A stretch of 64,000 nt of DNA from Alphaproteobacteria bacterium (lineage in GTDB: Bacteria; Pseudomonadota; Alphaproteobacteria; Micropepsales; Micropepsaceae): assembly GCA_025361185.1 (NCBI GenBank), contig JANYAR010000175.1, positions 30,502 through 94,501 on the forward strand, in the 5' to 3' direction. The notes under the pieces were generated by a model. It was not told where the DNA came from. It was given only the letters and a program-made list of their open reading frames with translations, and searched no databases. Positions 10,332 to 19,954 of the stretch are shown one piece after another. Both the position numbers and the translations under genes were made by a program. Positions within the stretch are counted from its first letter, which is position 1, and every line of letters starts with the position of its first letter.

Positions 10332-10460
10332 TGTCATCCCCGGCCGAGCGCCGCATAGCGGCGCGAGCGGAAGGGGACCCAGGTTTCGACATCTAGAGGT
10401 GGCGTTACCTGGGTTCCCTTCCCTCGCCGCGCGTGATCGCGCGGCTCGCCGGGAATGACA
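10332..10460. repeat. REP/BIME-like inverted pair (two units of about 53 bp, head to head)
   Basis: tgtcatccccggccgagcg...ggggacccaggt (10332-10384) and acctgggttccc...gccgggaatgaca (10407-10460) are imperfect reverse complements; each arm has an internal hairpin. Confidence 0.75.
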
Positions 10461-10655
10461 TGGGGGAAACGCCTTCCCGACGTCAGGGTCAACGCCAAGT
10501 ACCCACCCTTTACACTGCTGAGGCCCAATTCGAGTATAACAATCGCAAGAACCCCAACTTTTCGGGGCGGCAATAGCAGGCCTCTGAAGCAGGGTTACTG
10601 GTATCCGCTTCAGCGTAATCTACGGACCAGCGATAAACGCAAGCGGGGATAAGCG

Positions 10656-11516
10656 ATGCTGAGGGGGCAACAAATCCGCGCAGCAATTGCTGCGGCCGTT
10701 TGGATTGGGCTTCTCGTGCCTTTGGCCCGACTGGAAACATCAGCGCCACCACTGCCACAGGCAGCACAAGCCAGCCATGCCAAACCCGATCCCAAAAAGT
10801 GCGAGGAGCGGGATTTCTGGGGACGTACTGTATGCGACCCAGTGGCGGGATATACGGGTATGCTCGCGCTGTTTACTGGTGTCCTGACCCTGGTCAGCAT
10901 CGTTCAAATTGGCTTTCTCATTCGCGCTGATAAAGCTGCCGCAATCAATGCTGAAACCGCCAAACGGCAAATGGCGATAGCCGGCCAGCAAACGGAAATC
11001 TTGGAGAGGCAAAAGGAAATCCAGCGGCAAGAATTTATCGCTACCCATCGACCAAGACTACGTATGCGGTTGTTGCAAATGGAAAGGCCCGTCTTGGGAA
11101 AGCCCATCGTGGTCAAATACGAGGTCGTGAATATTGGCGAGACCAACGCCCAAATTGTCGACAATACGATCACTATCCGCGTTGACGCCGTTCCCCAGCC
11201 AGAAATACCGGGAGACAGGCCGAAAACCGTTCAACTCAATTTTACGCGGCAGTTCCATTTCGCCAACGACCTCAGGCAAGGTGAGGCGCTGCCTGCCAGC
11301 GGGGAAATAACCACTTTCGACCCGGCTTGGGGCTTCAATGGCCTTGGGGCTTGGTGGGAAAATCGTCTGTTTATAATTGGGATGATTAGATACATGGACA
11401 ATAACGGGGTTTTGCGTAGGACCAGATTCTACAGAGTGGCCACTCAAGACCCCAACCGCTTCGTTTTCCCTCAGTTCGAGACTGCTACGGCCCTCGACCA
11501 CGAATACGAAGACTGA
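10656..11516 (+). CDS. Hypothetical membrane protein
   Basis: 286 aa; N-terminal hydrophobic segment, TM helix GMLALFTGVLTLVSIVQIGFLIRA followed by coiled coil and a soluble domain; no family recognised. Confidence 0.7.
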   Translation: MLRGQQIRAAIAAAVWIGLLVPLARLETSAPPLPQAAQASHAKPDPKKCEERDFWGRTVCDPVAGYTGMLALFTGVLTLVSIVQIGFLIRADKAAAINAETAKRQMAIAGQQTEILERQKEIQRQEFIATHRPRLRMRLLQMERPVLGKPIVVKYEVVNIGETNAQIVDNTITIRVDAVPQPEIPGDRPKTVQLNFTRQFHFANDLRQGEALPASGEITTFDPAWGFNGLGAWWENRLFIIGMIRYMDNNGVLRRTRFYRVATQDPNRFVFPQFETATALDHEYED

Positions 11517-11605
11517 CGCCCTAGCTCCCCGCCCGGAACCAAACACCGTCTCCGTGTGTTTGCTTATGGTCAGGGGGGCTCCAACCACCCTGGCCATTCA
11601 AAGAA

Positions 11606-11652
11606 AAGCCTGGCGCACCCAGCCCCCCCCCAGCCCCGCGCCGGGCTTTTTT
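11606..11652 (+). terminator. Rho-independent terminator
   Basis: AAGCCTGGCGC ... GCGCCGGGCTTTTTT stem with T-run. Confidence 0.7.
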
Positions 11653-11750
11653 GTGTCTGAGGCCGACACCACCTGCACCGGGAACGAAGGCGCGGCGCTA
11701 TTCGTTTTCCTACAGTCAGGGCGTCCTGAATCGCTCTGGCAATTCGAGGG

Positions 11751-11795
11751 AAAGCCTGACGTTTTTTAGCCTCTCCGCTCTGGCGTCAGGCTTTT
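11751..11795 (+). terminator. Second terminator-like hairpin
   Basis: AAAGCCTGACG ... CGTCAGGCTTTT perfect 11-bp inverted repeat followed by T-run. Confidence 0.6.
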
Positions 11796-11881
11796 CTGGG
11801 GCCGAAGCCTCTCCCGGTACACCTCGCCTACCATAATTTTGTGCTTGTTTTGTTCTTATTTTTGGGTATATAGTCCCAAAT

Positions 11882-12985
11882 ATGACAACCGTCCTGAACA
11901 CCACCATCCGGCCCGAGCTGCTGCGCGGGCGCGGGGCCGTCTCCAACGCCGTGGGACGCTATGAAAAGCAGACCCGGGTGCTGCTGGATGATGGTTGGGA
12001 CGATGGCTGGCGGGCGGACGACGATACCCCTCCCCCAATCCGCACTGAGGTGATCCACGACGCCACCCGCACGATCATCGCCCACAACAAGTCGCCCGAC
12101 CTTTCCTTCAACCAGTCGATCAATCCCTATCGGGGCTGCGAGCATGGCTGCATCTATTGTTTCGCCCGGCCCACTCACGCCTATCTGGGCATGTCGCCGG
12201 GGGTGGATTTTGAATCCCGCCTGTTCGCCAAGCCTAACGCGGCGGCGCTGCTGGCCAAGGAATTGAGCGCGCCAGGCTATGTGCCGCAGGTGATCGCCAT
12301 GGGCACCAACACCGATCCCTATCAGCCGCTGGAAAAAAAGATGCGCATCACGCGAAGCATCCTGGAAGTGCTGCGCGAGTTCCGCCATCCCGTCGCCATC
12401 GTCACCAAATCGCCCCTGATCCTGCGCGATCTGGATATCCTGTCGGACATGGCCGCCATGGGCCTGGTCAAGGCGGCGCTGTCGATCACCACCTTGGACC
12501 GCCGCCTGGCGCGGATGATGGAGCCGCGCGCCGGCACGCCCACGCGGCGGCTGCAGGCCATTCAAGGATTGGCCGATGCCGGCATTCCGGCGGGTGTGAT
12601 GTTCGCCCCCGCCATTCCGGCGCTGAACGACCATGAGATGGAAGCGGTGCTGAACGCCGCCGCCGGCCATGGCGCGCGCAGCGCCGGCTATGTCCTGCTG
12701 CGCCTGCCGCTGGAGATCAAGGATCTGTTCCGCGAATGGCTGGAGGTGAATGTGCCCGACCGCGCCAGACATGTGATGGCGCTGGTGCGCTCCATGCGCG
12801 GCGGCAAGGATTATGACGCCAACTGGAACAGCCGCATGACCGGAACCGGGCCATATGCCCAGGTCATGGCGCGCCGCTTCCACATGGCGGTGAAGCGGCT
12901 GGAACTGAACCGCACCCGGGAGCCGCTGGCCGTCCACAGGTTCAAGCGCCCCACCCGGCTTGGAGATCAGCTCGCGCTTTTCTAA
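11882..12985 (+). CDS. PA0069-family radical SAM protein
   Basis: NPYRGCEHGCIYCFARPTHAYLGMSPGVDFESRLFAKPNA: CxxxCxxC radical SAM motif of the PA0069/SplB-like family. Confidence 0.93.
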   Translation: MTTVLNTTIRPELLRGRGAVSNAVGRYEKQTRVLLDDGWDDGWRADDDTPPPIRTEVIHDATRTIIAHNKSPDLSFNQSINPYRGCEHGCIYCFARPTHAYLGMSPGVDFESRLFAKPNAAALLAKELSAPGYVPQVIAMGTNTDPYQPLEKKMRITRSILEVLREFRHPVAIVTKSPLILRDLDILSDMAAMGLVKAALSITTLDRRLARMMEPRAGTPTRRLQAIQGLADAGIPAGVMFAPAIPALNDHEMEAVLNAAAGHGARSAGYVLLRLPLEIKDLFREWLEVNVPDRARHVMALVRSMRGGKDYDANWNSRMTGTGPYAQVMARRFHMAVKRLELNRTREPLAVHRFKRPTRLGDQLALF

Positions 12986-12993
12986 AAGGGTGC

Positions 12994-13650
12994 ATGCCTG
13001 CCCCCGACTATGCCCATGAGTCCCGCCTGCTGAAGATCGTGACTGGCCCTATCTGCGGCGTGGACGAAGCCGGACGCGGACCCTTGGCGGGGCCGGTGGT
13101 GGCGGCGGCGGTCATTCTGGACCGCGGACACATTCCGGCCGGGCTGAACGATTCCAAAAAACTTTCGGAAGACCGCCGCGAAAAGCTGTTCCCGCTTATT
13201 ATGCAAATGGCCGTGGCGGTCGGGGTGGGTGAAGCCAGCGTCGAAGAGATCGATCTGGTGAACATCCGCCAGGCCACGCATCTGGCCATGGCCCGCGCGG
13301 TGCGGGCGCTGGCCATCCCGGCGCAATTCGCGCTGGTGGACGGCAACGATGCCCCGGCCCTGTCCTGCAAATGCGAGACCCTGATCAAGGGCGACGGGCT
13401 CAGCCTGTCCATCGCCGCCGCCTCGATCATCGCCAAGGTCACGCGCGACCGGCTGATGGCGCGGCTGCATGACGAACATCCCGGCTACAATTGGCGCAGC
13501 AACAAGGGCTATGGCACCCCCGATCATCATAACGGCCTGAAAATCCACGGGGTCACGATCCATCACCGCCGCAGCTTTGCCCCGATCTACGGCATCCTGG
13601 ATGGGGAAGATTCCGGGCAGGCAGCCTTGCCCAAATCCTGCACAGATTAG
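12994..13650 (+). CDS. rnhB: Ribonuclease HII
   Basis: ICGVDEAGRGPLAGPVVAAAVIL...LNDSKKLSEDRRE...IIAKVTRDRLM...GYGTPDH. Confidence 0.97.
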   Translation: MPAPDYAHESRLLKIVTGPICGVDEAGRGPLAGPVVAAAVILDRGHIPAGLNDSKKLSEDRREKLFPLIMQMAVAVGVGEASVEEIDLVNIRQATHLAMARAVRALAIPAQFALVDGNDAPALSCKCETLIKGDGLSLSIAAASIIAKVTRDRLMARLHDEHPGYNWRSNKGYGTPDHHNGLKIHGVTIHHRRSFAPIYGILDGEDSGQAALPKSCTD

Positions 13651-13737
13651 CCATATTGGGGGCATAAATCAGGGCAAATACCCGGCCCGCGCGATCCGGC
13701 GATTAACAAATCGCAACCCACGCTTCGACAAAGACGC

Positions 13738-13743
13738 TATAAT
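13738..13743 (+). promoter_or_regulatory. Candidate -10 box (TATAAT) for the downstream zinc-ribbon gene
   Basis: Perfect TATAAT 31 bp upstream of the ATG at 13774; no clear -35. Confidence 0.35.
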
Positions 13744-13773
13744 GCTATTTCAAGTTGAGGACGGCGACGCGCA

Positions 13774-13980
13774 ATGCCAATCGGCAGATCACCCATCCGG
13801 TCCCGCAGCAAATGCCCGGAATGCGGCAATCCGCTTTTCTATGTCAGAACGTCGTTCACGTTCCTGACGGGATTGAAGAAACGGCGCTGCCTTGCACCGG
13901 ACTGCGATTTCGTCGATCCGCGCCGCTTCAGGATCACGACGCATCACTATGCGCCGCCCGCCGATCAGTTGCAGGACTGA
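13774..13980 (+). CDS. Small zinc-ribbon protein
   Basis: 68 aa with SKCPECGNPLFYVRTSF...RRCLAPDCDF (CxxC...CxxxxC). Confidence 0.65.
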   Translation: MPIGRSPIRSRSKCPECGNPLFYVRTSFTFLTGLKKRRCLAPDCDFVDPRRFRITTHHYAPPADQLQD

Positions 13981-14588
13981 AGGCGGCCTTCGGGATCGAA
14001 GCTGGCCATAGCGCGCGCGGCGCAAATCATCACCTTGCCTGCCGTATCGGTGAGTGAAACGCCCTGCGTGCCGGAATTGTCCAGGGTGCAGGATTCGATC
14101 CGGCCGTTGGGATAGAACTGCGCCAGCGCGCCGCCGGCGCATTTGACCACCGAACTGACGCGCTGAATGCGCGACAAGGGAACGCCCGGGCCGAGCAGAC
14201 TGAAATTCTGCCCATAGCCATCGCCCGCTTGCGCCAGCTTGCAGCTGTCGCGTGTCCCGCGCAGTTGGCCATTTTCGCAAGGTGCCGCGCGCGTCGCCGG
14301 ATCGGCATTGGTTGCATCGCTGCCATATCCGGCGACCTGCGGAAGATAAGTCGAGATATTGGCCGGCATCGCCGGCGTGTAAGGCTTTCCCCCCAGGCAT
14401 ACCGAGCGGGCCTTCACACAGCGCTCATAGACCGGTTTCCAGTTTTTCCCTTCAGCGTGTGACAGACACGCTTCCCAGGACGATTGGCAGATGGCCTGCC
14501 GGGAATCGGTGCCCTCAGCTGCGGCGGCCAGGCTCAGCAAACATAGGGAGGCGGCTGTCATGAGGGCTTGCCGCGCGTTCCGTTTCAT
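13965..14588 (-). CDS. Hypothetical secreted Cys-containing protein with two F-x-P-x-G-R-x-x-S-C repeats
   Basis: Signal peptide MKRNARQALMTAASLCLLSLAAAAEG; AQFYPNGRIESC and ASFDPEGRLQSC repeats. Confidence 0.65.
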   Translation of the reverse strand: MKRNARQALMTAASLCLLSLAAAAEGTDSRQAICQSSWEACLSHAEGKNWKPVYERCVKARSVCLGGKPYTPAMPANISTYLPQVAGYGSDATNADPATRAAPCENGQLRGTRDSCKLAQAGDGYGQNFSLLGPGVPLSRIQRVSSVVKCAGGALAQFYPNGRIESCTLDNSGTQGVSLTDTAGKVMICAARAMASFDPEGRLQSCN

Positions 14589-14615
14589 CTGCCCCCCGCG
14601 CGAAGATTTTTTCGA

Positions 14616-14825
14616 CTATCGGCTGCAAGCCTGCGCTGCGACCGCGATGATTCCGAAGGCGCCCCGCGAACCGATCAGCGAGATCTGGCGTGCGTGCGCC
14701 ATCGCAGGCGAACATGTTTGCAGATCGTGACGCTCGACATTGCGCACAGCGCTCAGCGACGACACAGGCGTGCTGCCCATCAAGATGGAGGCGATGATCA
14801 TGCCTATAATTGCCGGTGCGCGCAT
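14616..14825 (-). CDS. Possible small secreted protein
   Basis: MRAPAIIGMIIASILMGSTPVSSLSAVRNVERHDLQTCSPAMAHARQISLIGSRGAFGIIAVAAQACSR; signal-peptide-like start with GGAG upstream. Confidence 0.35.
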   Translation of the reverse strand: MRAPAIIGMIIASILMGSTPVSSLSAVRNVERHDLQTCSPAMAHARQISLIGSRGAFGIIAVAAQACSR

Positions 14826-15035
14826 TGGGCTCCATCCGTGCACGAAGATACTGTTCGGGCGGGACTGTCGCCCAAATAGGTGAACGGATGGTTAGCGTCG
14901 CCTGGGCGCCGCACAATCAAGACTTTGTTTTGCCTCTATTTTTATTTGAATCGGATGGTGAAGAGTTCGCTGCTCTCGCGCCATTCGCCATCAAATGTCA
15001 GGCCGTCCGGCGGGCACGCTCCTGCGCGTGCAGAC

Positions 15036-15194
15036 TTACAGGATCACCCAGAACGCGACCGCGACCAAAGTCCAGAATGCCAAGGCCGCAAACACAACGA
15101 TGATGATGGCGCTGTCGACGCCATACACCGTGCTCTTTATCTCCGGCACATATGCGCTGTCCGGCACATACCCGCTGTCGGAAATTTCAACCAT
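15036..15194 (-). CDS. 52-aa small membrane protein (below the size cut-off of the ORF track)
   Basis: MVEISDSGYVPDSAYVPEIKSTVYGVDSAIIIVVFAALAFWTLVAVAFWVIL*; AAGG RBS-like element upstream, one C-terminal TM helix. Confidence 0.6.
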   Translation of the reverse strand: MVEISDSGYVPDSAYVPEIKSTVYGVDSAIIIVVFAALAFWTLVAVAFWVIL

Positions 15195-15228
15195 GAGAAT
15201 GATCCTTCCACGGACAATTCATTTTAAA

Positions 15229-15236
15229 TTAACCAT
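15229..15236. promoter_or_regulatory. CtrA-like TTAACCAT motif
   Basis: TTAACCAT in AT-rich DNA 35 bp upstream of the 52-aa ORF start. Confidence 0.35.
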
Positions 15237-15282
15237 ATTTTCAGGGCGTTTCAAAGCCGTCAGAGCAGGTGCGATGCAACAA

Positions 15283-15300
15283 AGTGTGCTGCAGCACACT
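15283..15300. promoter_or_regulatory. Operator-like perfect palindrome AGTGTGCTGCAGCACACT
   Basis: 18-bp perfect palindrome in intergenic DNA. Confidence 0.45.
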
Positions 15301-15541
15301 CTTTGGGCGGTCCGCTTTCCCTGCCCCGGGGTGAGTCGCGCAGCTGCCCGCCGGTCTGAATGTCCGGCACCATACATTGTGCTAATGATCCGGGGACGGA
15401 CGAATTGTGGGGGCGGGGCCGGCTGGCGGCGGCAGCGTTGGACCCTCGCCCGGGAGCGCAAGCCCATCGCAGGAAGCGGGGCCTGACCAGGAAGCTGGCC
15501 AGGAAACTGGGCCGTCCACACACAACATCTGGTATGGGGAT

Positions 15542-17830
<2,289 letters not shown>

Positions 17831-17839
17831 ACTTCGACC

Positions 17840-18322
17840 ATGGCCCGAACCCCCAATGAGACTCAAGACGCGCCCCGTCACAACTGGCCCACCGTGATCG
17901 GCGCCGATGCCGGCGTGACGGGCGCCGCCGCCTTTGTGCGCGCCGGGTTCAGCGATCCCACCCTGGTGCTGCGCTGGAACGAGATCGCGGGCGCCGAAGT
18001 GGCGCGGCTAGCCCAGCCCCTGAAATTCTCCGAAGGTCCTTCCGGCGGCACCTTGACCTTGCGCGCGGTGCCTGGTGCGGCACTGTTTCTGGCCCACGAG
18101 AAACGCAGCCTGTGCGAGCGCATCAATGCCTATCTGGGGCGCCCCGCCGTGGCGCAGTTGAAATTCAGCCAAGGCGCGCTGCTGCCGCGCCCGCCTGTTC
18201 GCAAAATCGAAAAAAAAGCCGGTCCCGTGCCGCCAGACGATCCCAGCCGCCGCTATCAGGGCCCCGAAGGCCTGGCCAGGGCGCTGCAGGCCCTAGCACG
18301 CCGTCGAACGGCATCGTATTAG
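17840..18322 (+). CDS. DUF721 (DciA-like) protein
   Basis: FSDPTLVLRWNEIAGAEVARLAQPLKFSEGPSGGTLTLRAVPGAALFLAHEKRSLCERINAYLG; conserved position next to mutY and smc. Confidence 0.85.
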   Translation: MARTPNETQDAPRHNWPTVIGADAGVTGAAAFVRAGFSDPTLVLRWNEIAGAEVARLAQPLKFSEGPSGGTLTLRAVPGAALFLAHEKRSLCERINAYLGRPAVAQLKFSQGALLPRPPVRKIEKKAGPVPPDDPSRRYQGPEGLARALQALARRRTASY

Positions 18323-18335
18323 AGGCGCCGCCGCA

Positions 18336-18363
18336 GGAGCGTAGGCGCGAGCCGGAGCGACCA
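18336..18363 (+). repeat. Dispersed short repeat copy 2
   Basis: GGAGCGTAGGCGCGAGCCGGAGCGACCA. Confidence 0.6.
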
Positions 18364-18409
18364 GAAATAACTTCTGGCAGAAAAGCGCGGCAAAACGAAA
18401 GGGCTCGCC

Positions 18410-19078
18410 ATGTCGCGCAAGACTTGGATCATCCTGGGATTGATCGTGGCGCTGGCAGCCGGCGGCGGCGCCTATTATGTCCTGGGCGGCGACAACGACA
18501 TGCAACCGGTCAATACCGCCGCGGGGGCGTCCGGCGTCACCTACGGGCCGCTGCCCACCGACCATACATTCGGCAATGCCAAGGCCAAGGTCGTGGTGAT
18601 CGAATATGCCTCGCCCACCTGCCCGATCTGCGCCCAATTCCTGCTCAATGAGTACCCCAAGCTGAAGAGCAGCTATATCGACACCGGCAAGATCTTCTAT
18701 GTCTATCGCACTTTCTTGCGCGGCCCCGACGATGCCTCGGCGGAAAAGCTCGCCCGCTGCATGAAGGACAAATACATGTCCTTCACCGAATCGCTGTTCC
18801 GCAACCAGGCTCGCTGGGACTATGAATTCGGTATCCCCTCGCCGGACGGCGTCCATGCCGCGCTGCTGCTGCTGGCCCAGGAAGCCGGCATGAACGCCGC
18901 CGATGCCGACAAATGTCTGGCCAGCGCCGTCGACGAAGACGCCATCAGCAAGGTGGGCGAAGACGGGGTGGCCAAATACGCCGTCGCCGCCACCCCCACT
19001 TTCGTCATCAACGGCAAGGCGGAAGCCGGATTTGAGAACCTCACGGCCCGGATCGACGCGGCCTTGGCCGGACGTTGA
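18410..19078 (+). CDS. DsbA family thioredoxin-fold protein (CPIC active site)
   Basis: Signal anchor; VVVIEYASPTCPICAQFLLNEYPKLK; ATPTFVINGKAEAG. Confidence 0.9.
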   Translation: MSRKTWIILGLIVALAAGGGAYYVLGGDNDMQPVNTAAGASGVTYGPLPTDHTFGNAKAKVVVIEYASPTCPICAQFLLNEYPKLKSSYIDTGKIFYVYRTFLRGPDDASAEKLARCMKDKYMSFTESLFRNQARWDYEFGIPSPDGVHAALLLLAQEAGMNAADADKCLASAVDEDAISKVGEDGVAKYAVAATPTFVINGKAEAGFENLTARIDAALAGR

Positions 19079-19245
19079 CCCCTCCGGCCTTCGCTGGCCC
19101 GAGGGCCAGCTACGGCCACCTCCCCATGCCAGCGCGCTGACGCGCGCGCCGGGGAGGAGCAGTCAAATTGCCGTCCCTAAGCCATTGGACCGGGGCCTAA
19201 ATCTCTGCCAAAAGACAGGCGCAAATCCGGGTACGGAGAGTCGCT

Positions 19246-19929
19246 GTGTCACGCAAATCGCTTCTTATGCTTGTGGCTGTGATCGTGCTGATCGCGGCGG
19301 CGGGAATCGGCTACTATTACACCAGCGGCTCCAGCCAGACCGCCGCCAATGGGCAGGGTTTTGAGATCGTGCCCAGCGATCGGGTATTGGGTAATGCCAA
19401 AGCCAAGGTCGTGCTGATCGAATATGCCGCGCCCAGCTGCCCGGTTTGTGCCGCCTTCAGCGCCCAGTCCTTCCCCCAGCTCAAGGCCAAATACATCGAC
19501 ACGGCCAAGATCTTCTATGTCTTCCGCGTCTTCCCGCTCAGGTCTGATGACGGCCAGGCCGAGAAAATCGCCCGCTGCCTGCCTGAGGATAAGTATTTCG
19601 CCTTCATTGACCTGCTGTTCAAGAATCAAGCCAAATGGGACGTTGAATTTAGTCAGATAAATCCGGCGCTTGCGACGCCGGAAGGGGTGCATGACGGGCT
19701 GGTCCTGCTGGGGCGCATCGCGGGGATGAGCAAGGAGCAGGTCGACCAGTGCATGGTGAACAAGGCTGAGGATGACCGGATCAACAAAGTGTCGTCGGAC
19801 GGGGAATCCCGTTACAGCATCAACGCCACGCCGACCTTTATCCTGAACGGTGTCAGCATCGGCTCGGGCAATATTCCCTTCGACACAATGTCGAAGCTTT
19901 TGGATACAGAACTCGCCAAGCAGCATTAG
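19246..19929 (+). CDS. DsbA family thioredoxin-fold protein, tandem paralogue (CPVC active site)
   Basis: VVLIEYAAPSCPVCAAFSAQSFPQLKAKYIDTAKIFYVFRVFPL; ATPTFILNG. Confidence 0.9.
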   Translation: MSRKSLLMLVAVIVLIAAAGIGYYYTSGSSQTAANGQGFEIVPSDRVLGNAKAKVVLIEYAAPSCPVCAAFSAQSFPQLKAKYIDTAKIFYVFRVFPLRSDDGQAEKIARCLPEDKYFAFIDLLFKNQAKWDVEFSQINPALATPEGVHDGLVLLGRIAGMSKEQVDQCMVNKAEDDRINKVSSDGESRYSINATPTFILNGVSIGSGNIPFDTMSKLLDTELAKQH

Positions 19930-19954
19930 GCGGGACGATTAAAGGACATAGCAG

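Noticed and set aside
14515-14916. 133-aa minus-strand ORF overlapping the secreted Cys protein gene
   Set aside because: Composition not protein-like; the overlapping 69-aa frame has the better signal-peptide and RBS evidence
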